From: Gemmatimonadota bacterium
GTDB lineage: Bacteria > Gemmatimonadota > Gemmatimonadetes > Longimicrobiales > UBA6960
Length of the DNA: 7,994 nt
Assembly: GCA_022564535.1 (NCBI GenBank)
Contig: JADFLD010000067.1
Span: 1 to 7,994 of the forward strand
Direction: 5' to 3'
Shown here: positions 1 through 6,977 of the stretch, piece after piece
How the letters are laid out: every line of letters begins with the position of its first letter
Numbering within the stretch: the first letter of the stretch is position 1
Notes under the pieces: generated by a model
Told to the model about the DNA's origin: nothing
The model's input: the letters and a program-made list of their open reading frames with translations, nothing else
Database searches by the model: none
Program-made: the position numbers and the translations under genes

Positions 1-18
1 GCAAATCTGAGAACCTAG
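1..18 (+). CDS. 3' end of an upstream gene, probably gyrB (partial)
   Basis: Reading from base 1 gives A-N-L-R-T followed by TAG at 16-18. Many GyrB proteins end with a similar short tail, an Asn-Leu/Ile pair two to three residues from the C-terminus, and gyrB very often lies directly upstream of gyrA. The identification therefore rests on five residues plus gene order. No GyrB domain is visible in the window. If it is right, the stop lies 89 bases before the gyrA ATG and the two gyrase subunits would form one transcription unit. Confidence 0.4.
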   Translation, partial: ANLRT

Positions 19-63
19 GGCAGCGTGGGGCCCGTTAATGGTTTCGTGCCCTGCGCGTCGACC

Positions 64-79
64 CGCGGTGTCCACCGCG
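64..79 (+). other. Stem-loop in the leader upstream of gyrA
   Basis: CGCGGT at 64-69 pairs perfectly with ACCGCG at 74-79 around the four-base loop GTCC. A second 7-base complement, GTGGGGC at 25-31 with GCCCCAC at 79-85, encloses it but shares base 79, so the two compete by one base. No T-run follows, so this is not a canonical intrinsic terminator. It could shape the mRNA between the upstream gene and gyrA. No -10/-35 promoter is convincing in 19-107. Confidence 0.3.
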
Positions 80-98
80 CCCCACCACAGAATTGCCC

Positions 99-104
99 GG
101 AGAG
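99..104 (+). promoter_or_regulatory. Ribosome binding site that fixes the gyrA start at 108
   Basis: GGAG at 99-102, within a GGAGAGGG stretch, sits five bases before ATG 108-110. The upstream in-frame TTG at 93 would place this site inside the gene and has no Shine-Dalgarno sequence of its own, so ATG 108 is the better start. Confidence 0.65.
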
Positions 105-107
105 GGA

Positions 108-2645
108 ATGGCCACGGCCTCCAAACGGGAACGGATTCTCCCGCGCACGCTCGAGGAGGAGATGCGCGAGTCCTTCCTGGACTATTCGATGAGCGTCATC
201 GTCCAGCGCGCGCTACCCGATGTACGCGACGGACTCAAGCCGGTCCATCGGCGGATTCTCTACGCTATGCACGAGATGGGACTCAGCCCCGATCGGCCGT
301 ACAGGAAGTGCGCAGCCGTCGTCGGCGACGTGCTCGGCAAGTTCCACCCGCACGGTGATTCTGCCGTCTACGACGCGCTTGTGCGGATGGTTCAGGACTT
401 CTCGCTGCGCATGCCACTGATCGACGGACAGGGCAACTTCGGCTCGATCGACGGTGACCGCGCGGCCGCGTACCGGTACACGGAGGCTCGACTGGAGGCG
501 ATCGCGACGGAGCTCCTCGACGACATCGAGAAGGAGACCGTCGCGTTCCAACCGAACTTCGACAGTCAGCGCGAAGAGCCGACGGTTCTCCCGAGTCGCT
601 TCCCCAACTTGCTGGTCAACGGCTCATCCGGCATCGCCGTCGGCATGAGCACGAACGTGCCACCTCACAACCTCGCCGAGATCGCGGCCGGCGTGCGCCA
701 CCTGGTCGAGGACCCGGATTGCACGGTCGACGACCTCATGCGGCACATCCCCGGCCCGGATTTCCCGACCGGCGGCTTCGTCGTCGGACTCGAAGGGATC
801 GGGAAGATGTACCGGGAGGGACGCGGCCGGGTGATCATGCGAGCCCGAGTGGTGAAGGAAGCGATGCGTGGCGGGAAGGAGCAGCTCGTCGTCACCGAGC
901 TCCCCTACATGGTGAACAAGACCAAGGTCATCGAGCAGATCGTCTCCCTCTCCAAGAAGGGGAAGGTCGACGACGTCTCCGACATCCGCGATGAGACGGA
1001 CAGGGATGGCATCCGCCTGGTGATCGAGCTCAAGCGTGGCGCGGACGCCGCCGGTGTGCTCAAGACGCTGTTTCGTGGAACGAGCCTTCAGACCACGTTC
1101 GGTGCGCATCTGCTCGCGCTCGATGACGGCCAGCCGTGCGAGTTCGATCTCAAGCAGATGCTGGAGCGGTTCCGCGATCACCGCCTGGATGTCATCCGGC
1201 GGCGGAGTCGGTTCGACCTCGAGAAGGCTGAGGCCGAGAAGCATGTCGTGCAGGGCCTTCTGGCCGCGCTCGACCACATCGATGAGGTGATCAAGATCAT
1301 TCGCGCCTCGGTCGATCGTGCAGAAGCGTCGGAGCGGCTTCAGGACCGGTTCGGCCTGAGCGTGGTGCAGGCCGATGCGATCCTCAACATGCGTCTGGCG
1401 AGGCTGACGGCGCTCGAGCGCGATCAACTCGAAAGTCGGCTGGAGGCGCTCGAGGTCACGATCGCTGATCTCCGCGGCGTTCTGGAGTCCGAGGAGCGGC
1501 AACTCCAGATCATGCTGGACGAACTCGGGGAGGTTGTCGAGAAGTACGGTGACGCGCGCAGGACCGTGCTCCTGGACGACGATGAGGCGGAGGTCGAGAC
1601 GCTGGTACTCGAGGGTCAGCTCGCGGACGAGGACGTCGTCGTGACACTGTCGCACGAGGGCTTCATCAAGAGGATCCCGATGCACATCTATCGGCGACGC
1701 GTGGGGTCTGGAAAGGCGCTCGCCGGAATGGAGCGCTACGATGACGACTATCTCGAACGGATCTTCGTCGCCCGAACCCGCGGCTCGATACTCGCCTTCA
1801 CGGAGAACGGGCACTGCCACTTTCTCCCGGTCCTCGACGTGCCGGAGAGTGCGCGTGCCTCGCGGGGCAAGTCGGTGTATGCGTTGCTCGAAGGGGCCGA
1901 TCGGAAGGACCGCATCGTGTCGATGATTCCGATCGACGACCTGAACGTGCCCGATCGCTTCCTCGTCTTCCTTTCCCGGAAGGGCGTGATGAAGCGTACG
2001 CCCGTGTCCGATTTCTCACACCCGCGTTCCGGGGGGGTAAGGGCGGCGGGTGTGAAGGCGGGAGACGGCATCATGGACGTCGTCCTGTCGGACGGGACCG
2101 CCGACGTCATGCTGCTCGCACGCGGTGGCCGGGCGATCCGGTTCGGAGAGGATCAGGTCAGCATCATGGGTCGCACCGCGCAGGGTGTGAAAGGAATGTC
2201 TCTGAAGGGAGAGGATGAGATCGCGGGCATGCTGCTCATTCGGCGGGACTCGACCGTGCTGACCATCAGCGAGGACGGGCTCGGCAAGAGGACCCTCGTC
2301 TCGGACTTCCCGCTTCAGAATCGTGGAGGCATGGGCAACCTCGCCGTCCCCGCCGGAGAGGAGAACGCACCGATCGTATGCGCTCTGGAGGTCGTCGAGG
2401 CCGACGAGGTGATGGTCGTCACCGCCGCGGGTCAGGTAACCAGGGCGGCGGCGGACTCGGTTCCGATCCAAGGGCGTCGAACGCGCGGCACGCGGATGGT
2501 GGAGCTTGAGCCGGGGGACCGGGTTGTCGAAGTTACTCGCGCCCACGGGCGGGGTGGCCCTCCGGCCCAAGAGCGTGTCACCGCGAAGATCGAGAAGATG
2601 GGGGCTTCGGGCTCCGACGATGACCAGTTGGACCTCCTGGGTTAG
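108..2645 (+). CDS. gyrA: DNA gyrase subunit A (type IIA topoisomerase, GyrA)
   Basis: This is the DNA cleavage and rejoining subunit of the gyrase A2B2 complex, which introduces negative supercoils using ATP hydrolysed by GyrB. The product is 845 aa, normal for GyrA. The N-terminal winged-helix and tower region is intact: the [10 protein letters not shown] motif is at 80-89 and the catalytic Arg123-Tyr124 pair lies in an [11 protein letters not shown] context. Ser85 and Asp89 correspond to E. coli Ser83 and Asp87, so the quinolone-resistance region is wild-type. The [10 protein letters not shown] motif is at 171-180. A coiled-coil-rich segment lies around 365-490. The C-terminal pinwheel (about 505-820) has recognisable blades, including the [10 protein letters not shown] type, and ends in an acidic DDDQLDLLG tail. 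The canonical GyrA box (QRRGGKG type) is replaced by [10 protein letters not shown] at 528-537. GyrA is favoured over topoisomerase IV ParC by the full-length CTD and the overall motifs, but the altered box keeps a ParC-like or second-copy role possible. Confidence 0.94.
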   Translation: MATASKRERILPRTLEEEMRESFLDYSMSVIVQRALPDVRDGLKPVHRRILYAMHEMGLSPDRPYRKCAAVVGDVLGKFHPHGDSAVYDALVRMVQDFSLRMPLIDGQGNFGSIDGDRAAAYRYTEARLEAIATELLDDIEKETVAFQPNFDSQREEPTVLPSRFPNLLVNGSSGIAVGMSTNVPPHNLAEIAAGVRHLVEDPDCTVDDLMRHIPGPDFPTGGFVVGLEGIGKMYREGRGRVIMRARVVKEAMRGGKEQLVVTELPYMVNKTKVIEQIVSLSKKGKVDDVSDIRDETDRDGIRLVIELKRGADAAGVLKTLFRGTSLQTTFGAHLLALDDGQPCEFDLKQMLERFRDHRLDVIRRRSRFDLEKAEAEKHVVQGLLAALDHIDEVIKIIRASVDRAEASERLQDRFGLSVVQADAILNMRLARLTALERDQLESRLEALEVTIADLRGVLESEERQLQIMLDELGEVVEKYGDARRTVLLDDDEAEVETLVLEGQLADEDVVVTLSHEGFIKRIPMHIYRRRVGSGKALAGMERYDDDYLERIFVARTRGSILAFTENGHCHFLPVLDVPESARASRGKSVYALLEGADRKDRIVSMIPIDDLNVPDRFLVFLSRKGVMKRTPVSDFSHPRSGGVRAAGVKAGDGIMDVVLSDGTADVMLLARGGRAIRFGEDQVSIMGRTAQGVKGMSLKGEDEIAGMLLIRRDSTVLTISEDGLGKRTLVSDFPLQNRGGMGNLAVPAGEENAPIVCALEVVEADEVMVVTAAGQVTRAAADSVPIQGRRTRGTRMVELEPGDRVVEVTRAHGRGGPPAQERVTAKIEKMGASGSDDDQLDLLG

Positions 2646-2712
2646 CCGCTGCAACCGATGTTACCGTGACAGGCGCGCGTCCCCGAACAACTCAATGGAA
2701 GGGTGTTGATCG

Positions 2713-3858
2713 ATGAGATTTCTGGTGCTTGGCGGTGGAAAGCAGGGCTCGGCGTGCGCGCTCGAGTTGGCGCGCCGCGACGACGTCGAGAGGGTGATCG
2801 TGGCCGACCTCGACGTGACCAATCCACCCGACTTCATCGCGCCGTGGGTGGGCACGAAGGTCGAGTTTCGGACCCTCGATGCCGGCGACGAGACCCAGGT
2901 TCTAGCGGCCATGAAAGGCATCGACGCCGTCGCCTGCGCGCTACCGTACTACTTCAACGTCCGGATGACGCGACTCGCGATCGAGAGCGGCGCACACTTC
3001 TGTGATCTTGGGGGCAACACCAAGCTCGTGGACGAGCAGAAGGAGCAACACGCCGCTGCCGCAGCAGCCGGAGTCTCCGTCGTGCCCGACTGCGGTCTCG
3101 CTCCGGGGATGGTGAACATCCTGGCCCAGGGTGGAATCGATGCGCTCGATGATGTCTTGTCCGTCCAGATCTTCGTGGGGGGGTTGCCGCAGGACCCGAA
3201 GCCGCCCCTCAACTACCAGATCGTGTACTCCATGGAGGGCGTGCTCGACTACTACACGACGCCCGTTCTGGTGCTCGAGGACGGAAAGGTCCGGGAGAAG
3301 GAGGCGCTCACGGGAATCGAGGAGGTCGATTTTCCTGAGCCCCTTGGTACGCTCGAAGCGTTTCTGACGGCCGGAGGCATCTCCAGGATGCCGTATCGCT
3401 ACGAGGGTGTGATTCCGTCTATGACGTACAAGACGCTCCGGTATCCGGGCCATGCGGTGCTCTTGAAGGCCATGCGGGACATCGGCCTCATGGGTCTCGA
3501 GCCGATCGACGTGAAGGGCACCCAGGTGATACCCCGGGACGCGTTCATCGCCGCTGTTTCGCCCGGCCTTCGCAATCCGGACGGGAACGATCTGGTCGCC
3601 ATGCGCGTGATCGTGTCGGGTTCGAAGGACGGTGCGCCCAAGACCATCACGTACCAGATGGTCGACTTCTACAATCCCGACACTGGCGTGACCGCCATGA
3701 TGCGCACCACCGGTTACTCGCTGGCATCCACGGCCCGCTTGCAGGCCAGCGGCGTGGTGGAATCAGGTGTGCGCACTCCGTCTGAATGCGTGCCGATCGA
3801 CGCCTACATCGAGGCGCTCGCCGAGTGCGGCGTCACGATCGAGCGCTCCGAGAGCTAG
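2713..3858 (+). CDS. Saccharopine dehydrogenase-family oxidoreductase, probable L-lysine 6-dehydrogenase-like
   Basis: The 381-aa product has an N-terminal Rossmann fold: GGGKQG at 7-12 fits GxGxxG, and Asp32 at the end of the second strand suggests NAD rather than NADP. Family motifs follow: ALPYYFN at 76-82, CDLGGNT at 97-103 and PDCGLAPGM at 125-133. The rest is the substrate-binding and dimerisation domain, with YPGH at 244-247. The length and the single Rossmann/substrate-domain layout match bacterial lysine 6-dehydrogenase (EC 1.4.1.18 type, NAD-dependent deamination of the lysine side chain to an allysine/piperideine product) better than the longer fungal or fused saccharopine reductases. 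Substrate is inferred. A cytoplasmic enzyme is expected, as there is no signal peptide. GGAAGGG at 2697-2703 lies nine bases before the ATG. The gene follows gyrA by 67 bases with no visible terminator, so read-through is possible, but no functional link to gyrase is evident. Confidence 0.85.
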   Translation: MRFLVLGGGKQGSACALELARRDDVERVIVADLDVTNPPDFIAPWVGTKVEFRTLDAGDETQVLAAMKGIDAVACALPYYFNVRMTRLAIESGAHFCDLGGNTKLVDEQKEQHAAAAAAGVSVVPDCGLAPGMVNILAQGGIDALDDVLSVQIFVGGLPQDPKPPLNYQIVYSMEGVLDYYTTPVLVLEDGKVREKEALTGIEEVDFPEPLGTLEAFLTAGGISRMPYRYEGVIPSMTYKTLRYPGHAVLLKAMRDIGLMGLEPIDVKGTQVIPRDAFIAAVSPGLRNPDGNDLVAMRVIVSGSKDGAPKTITYQMVDFYNPDTGVTAMMRTTGYSLASTARLQASGVVESGVRTPSECVPIDAYIEALAECGVTIERSES

Positions 3859-3885
3859 CGCGAATAGACCCGAGGGTCAGCGGCC

Positions 3886-3915
3886 GGGGCGGTATCGATC
3901 TCGTGGTACCGCCCC
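3886..3915 (+). terminator. Strong stem-loop after the dehydrogenase gene, possible terminator
   Basis: GGGGCGGTA at 3886-3894 pairs perfectly with TACCGCCCC at 3907-3915. The stem can extend inward by three more pairs (two are G-T wobbles), leaving a six-base loop. It starts 27 bases after the stop codon at 3858. No T-run follows, so it lacks the U-tract of a textbook intrinsic terminator; it may act as a Rho-assisted or 3'-end-stabilising hairpin. A smaller GACC/GGTC tetraloop hairpin lies just upstream at 3867-3878. Confidence 0.4.
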
Positions 3916-3948
3916 CGCTTCGTCGTGGGAGGGTACTCGTCGGTGCCT

Positions 3949-3997
3949 ACGTCCGAACCTTTACGGATGGGCAACGTCCGAAACTAGTTACTTTCGG
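3949..3997 (+). promoter_or_regulatory. Candidate operator region: two 9-base direct repeats plus an inverted repeat
   Basis: ACGTCCGAA occurs at 3949-3957 and again at 3974-3982, 25 bases apart. The second copy overlaps CCGAAA at 3978-3983, which is inverted as TTTCGG at 3992-3997 around an eight-base spacer, CTAGTTAC. A separate 6-base inverted repeat ATCGAC/GTCGAT lies at 4010-4024. The region sits 85-133 bases before the GTG of the lipoprotein gene, where its promoter should be. I could not identify convincing -35/-10 hexamers. The regulatory role is inference. Confidence 0.2.
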
Positions 3998-4081
3998 TTC
4001 TCGCAGGGTATCGACTGCGTCGATGCCAGAGTGGGATCGAGCAGGACGGGCAACAACGCTCTTTACCGAGGATAGTGCTTC

Positions 4082-5188
4082 GTGACTCATCGATTGCTTG
4101 CGCTGGTGATCTCGTCGGTCTTTCTGATGTCCGGGTGCGGGTCTGAAGCGGTGCAGAATGCGGTTCCCTCGGCGGCTGATGTCGCGGTGAGCCTCGCGGC
4201 CGACGGTGTGGTCCTCGCCATGGAAGGGGAGATCCACCTCAAGAACATGCGCCAACTCACCGCCGGCGGTGAAAACGCCGAAGCCTACTGGGCCTTCGAT
4301 GGATCCAAGCTGATCTATCAGGCGCGCAAGCCCGGAGCCGAGTGCGACCAGATCTTCGTACTGGATCCACACACCGCCGAAACGCACAGGGTGAGCAACG
4401 GCGACGGGCGCACGACGTGCTCGTACTTCTATCCCTCGGGCGACCAGATTCTCTACTCGTCGACGCATCACTACGATGCGTCGTGCCCTGCGAATCCGGA
4501 CTTCTCCCTGGGCTATGTGTGGCCCGTGTACGAGACGTATGACGTCTTCGTGGCGAACGTCGATGGGTCAAACCTCCGCCAGCTCACCGACGCCCCCGGA
4601 TACGACGCCGAGGCGACGTTTTCACCGGTCGGTGACCGAATCGTCTTCACGAGCGTCCGGAGCGGCGACCTCGACCTGTTCTCGATGAATCCGGACGGCT
4701 CCGACGTCGTGCAGCTCACCGACCGCCTGGGCTACGACGGCGGCGCGTTCTATTCGCCGGACGGATCCAAGATCATCTGGCGGGCACACTATCCTGAGGA
4801 GGGTCCAGAGCTCGACGACTACATGGGCTTGCTCGCGGAGGGGCTTCTGCGTCCGGGTGAGCTCGAGATCTGGGTGATGGACGCGGACGGTTCGAACAAG
4901 CGGCAGGTGACGCACATCGGCAGCGCGAACTTCGCTCCCTACTGGCATCCGGACGGAAACAGGATCCTCTTCGCCTCGAATCACCAGGATCCCTCGGGAC
5001 GTGACTTCGACATCTACATGATCAACCTCGACGGGACCGGTCTGGAGCGGATCACCTACTCCGAGGGATTCGACGGGTTCCCTGTGTTCTCCCCGGACGG
5101 GCGGTATCTCGTGTTCGGCTCGAACCGAAACAACGGGGGCACGAGCGACACGAACGTCTTCATTGCCGAGTGGGTGGACGGCGGGTAG
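4082..5188 (+). CDS. Lipoprotein with a six-bladed PD40/TolB-like beta-propeller
   Basis: The 368-aa product starts at GTG 4082, with GAGGA at 4068-4072 nine bases upstream. A short basic start (MTHR) and hydrophobic segment lead to a lipobox ending in Cys19 (FLMSGC), so the mature protein is probably lipid-anchored on the periplasmic side. Six PD40-type strand repeats of the form F/Y-SPDG-x-I/L-F-S begin near residues 68, 115, 178, 222, 286 and 335, matching a six-bladed propeller like the C-terminal domain of TolB. Several blades are preceded by DGS/DGT-(x)-QLT turns (for example 161-169, 205-213, 318-325). A helical insert (about 239-260, EELDDYMGLLAEG style) projects between blades four and five; similar inserts occur in stand-alone TolB-like proteins. 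The N-terminal TolB domain is absent and there is no tol-pal neighbour, so this is not TolB itself. A binding or scaffolding role is inferred; ligand unknown. Confidence 0.85.
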   Translation: MTHRLLALVISSVFLMSGCGSEAVQNAVPSAADVAVSLAADGVVLAMEGEIHLKNMRQLTAGGENAEAYWAFDGSKLIYQARKPGAECDQIFVLDPHTAETHRVSNGDGRTTCSYFYPSGDQILYSSTHHYDASCPANPDFSLGYVWPVYETYDVFVANVDGSNLRQLTDAPGYDAEATFSPVGDRIVFTSVRSGDLDLFSMNPDGSDVVQLTDRLGYDGGAFYSPDGSKIIWRAHYPEEGPELDDYMGLLAEGLLRPGELEIWVMDADGSNKRQVTHIGSANFAPYWHPDGNRILFASNHQDPSGRDFDIYMINLDGTGLERITYSEGFDGFPVFSPDGRYLVFGSNRNNGGTSDTNVFIAEWVDGG

Positions 5189-5225
5189 CCAGAAGAACGG
5201 GCGCGGGTTGGACGACACCGGTACG

Positions 5226-5282
5226 TTGGGCGGGCAGTTCGGCGCTTCCGCCAGCTTCCGGTGCGGAGGCTCGGACGCCCAA
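5226..5282 (+). terminator. Nested stem-loop after the lipoprotein gene, possible terminator
   Basis: An outer perfect 7-bp stem, TTGGGCG at 5226-5232 with CGCCCAA at 5276-5282, encloses an inner 8-bp stem, GCTTCCGC at 5244-5251 with GCGGAGGC at 5263-5270 (one T-G wobble, 11-base loop). No T-run follows. It lies 38 bases after the lipoprotein stop. The rest of the 5189-5387 gap has no gene I can support. Confidence 0.3.
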
Positions 5283-5333
5283 GGAAGGTCGGCTCCGTCC
5301 CTTAGACCGCAAGTCGAGTTCGTCCATGACCCC

Positions 5334-5351
5334 GGATATCCCGACGTCGGG
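5334..5351. promoter_or_regulatory. Overlapping palindromes, candidate operator before the glycosyltransferase
   Basis: The perfect 12-base palindrome CCCGACGTCGGG at 5340-5351 overlaps the 8-base palindrome GGATATCC at 5334-5341. They lie 36 bases before the ATG of the next reading frame, where an operator could sit. In a 65% GC genome such palindromes also arise by chance, and no promoter hexamers are evident, so this is only a candidate. Confidence 0.18.
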
Positions 5352-5387
5352 TAGGCGCCCGGACGCGAGCTTCGCCGCGACCTCCTG

Positions 5388-6957
5388 ATGTCTCGGCGAT
5401 ACCATCTTCTTCTCGTCGCGATGATGGCCTTCATCGCGTTCGCCCTGGCCTGGACGAGTCTGCGCGGGAAGTCGATGACCTTCGACGAGCTCGTCTATAT
5501 CCCGGCCGGTGTCTCGTACGTCACGACCGGCGACTATCGGCTGAACCCTGAGCGCGCGCCGTTCGATACGAGTGATCCATCCTGGCAGAGCGCGGACCAG
5601 TGGGCGGTCGGCCAGCACTTCTTCGACCGCCTGGGTCCAGCGACGCCTCGGATCGTGAGCATTGCCCGCTTTCCGTCCGTCCTGCTGACCATGCTCGTCG
5701 TCGTGCTCGCGTACGCGATGGGTCGGGCGCTCTATGGCGTCGAGGCCGGACTGCTCGCTGCCTGGTTCTGCGCCTTCTCGCCCAACCCTTCTCGCGCACG
5801 GGCGGCTCGTGACCACCGAGATCGGACTGACCTGCTTCGTGCTCGCCACGTCATTGGCCGTGCTGCGAATGACGGAGCGGCCCTCGGCTGGTCGGATCGT
5901 CCTGGCAGGAGTGGCGCTCGGGCTCGCGCTCGTCACGAAGTACTCGGCGCTGCTCTTGGTCGGTCTGGTCCCGCTATGGGTCGGGGCGAGGTTGCTGCGA
6001 CGAGAGGAGGGAAAGCTTCCGTCCTGGCTCACGTTCGAACGCGCGCGATCGCCGTTCGTGCGCAGGGTGCTCGGATGGGCGGCGGCCATCGCCGCCGTCG
6101 CTGTCGTGGCGGCCTTCGTCGTCTCGCTCGCGTATCAGGCGCCCGGGCGCTTCGACATCTACGTACGCAACCTCGGCGTGCTCTACAGCAACGTGAACAT
6201 CGGCCTACCGCCGTACTTCGCCGGCTCGTTCCACGACGGCGGAATGTGGTCCTATTTCGTGGCTGCGCTTCTCGTCAAGACGCCGATCGCCTTCCTGGTC
6301 CTGCTCAGCGTGCGAGTCGCCGATCAGGTGATCCGACGCGACCCCGAGGTGCAGTCGCTCCTTTTCCTCCTCCTGCCCGCGCTAGGCTGGCTGCTCGCCA
6401 TGACGGTGACCGCGCTGCCCCTCGGTGTGCGCTACGTGCTCCCGATGTACCCGCTCCTCTTCGTCTTCGGGTCAGGGCTCCTCACGAGCCCACGCTTTGT
6501 GGAAGGAAAGGGGCGTGCGTTCGTCATCGGCCTCGCGCTGCTTTTCGCCGCCGCGTCGCTGCGGGCGTACCCGCACTATCTGCCGTACGTGAACAGCGTT
6601 GCGGAAAGCCGCGGTGAACCCATCGAGTGGCTCGACGACTCCAACGTCGACTGGGGACAGGATCTGCCGCTGCTGGCGGAGTATCTGCGTGAGCGCGACA
6701 TCCAAGATGCGACCATCGTGCCCATGGCCTGGTACGACCCCGGCCTGTACGGCGTGGTGGGCAACGTGCGCGGGCCGGCCGAGGTGTTGCCGCTGTTGGC
6801 AACTCCGGACCCGCCACCGGGGGTGTACGCCGTGAGCGCACATCTGCTCACGCGTACCCGATGGGGCAGGCCGCTCGGGGTCGATCTCCTGACCGATCTC
6901 ACACCCGTGGCCGTGCTCGGCCACTCGATCTTCGTCTTCGAGATCCCGGGTTCGTGA
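5388..6957 (+). pseudogene. GT39/PMT/ArnT-like membrane glycosyltransferase, frameshifted
   Basis: Two frames together encode one GT-C-type integral membrane protein that would transfer a sugar from a polyprenyl-phosphate donor on the outer face of the membrane. Frame one (ATG 5388) gives a first TM helix (about 5-25), the TFDE loop with Asp33-Glu34 where this family has its catalytic acid, and TTGDYRLNPE at 46-55. It continues to Asn133 (base 5786). Skipping one C resumes in another frame at 5788 with LLAHGRLVTTEIG, the usual continuation, and runs to TGA 6955-6957. The repaired product is 522 aa, with roughly eight further hydrophobic segments and the C-terminal DSNVDWGQDL motif at 417-426 typical of this subgroup. 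Without repair, frame one reads on as Arg/Ala-rich nonsense to 6617. The start has no Shine-Dalgarno sequence; TAG at 5352-5354 rules out a far-upstream start. The remaining sequence looks well conserved, so the lesion is either very recent or a sequencing/assembly error. Confidence 0.85.
5786..5788 (+). other. Frameshift site: one extra C in a CCC run
   Basis: Frame one reads ...SPN-PSRARAA through AACCCTTCTC. Removing a single C from 5786-5788 gives SPN-LLAHGRLVTTE, which restores the conserved family sequence and the downstream open frame. No slippery heptamer, internal start with a ribosome site, or stimulatory hairpin is apparent, so programmed frameshifting is not supported. Confidence 0.8.
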
Positions 6958-6977
6958 GGCCGCTCGCATCAGGCGAC

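Noticed and set aside
38..358. 106-codon + frame overlapping the start of gyrA
   Set aside because: Arg/Pro/Ala-rich out-of-frame shadow of the gyrA N-terminus; no ribosome site.
624..1820. 398-codon open frame on the - strand
   Set aside because: It lies wholly antisense to conserved gyrA, is rich in Arg/His/Asp/Leu as expected from reading a high-GC gene backwards, and matches no family I recognise.
2034..2040. Homopolymer runs (seven G in gyrA, seven G near 3177, seven T near 7107) as possible indels
   Set aside because: The reading frames continue normally with family-like sequence on both sides of each run.
2016..2654. 212-codon open frame on the - strand
   Set aside because: Antisense to the gyrA C-terminal domain, which is clearly the real coding strand.
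3786..4085. 99-codon + frame across the gap before the lipoprotein gene
   Set aside because: It starts inside the dehydrogenase gene, runs through the hairpin and repeats, and has no recognisable domain or ribosome site.
5786..5795. Programmed ribosomal frameshift in the glycosyltransferase
   Set aside because: No slippery heptamer, stop-codon context or downstream hairpin typical of recoding is seen.
5160..6089. 309-codon open frame on the - strand
   Set aside because: It runs antisense to the lipoprotein end and the glycosyltransferase, with low-complexity Arg/Ser/Pro/Ala-rich sequence and no domain; a composition shadow.
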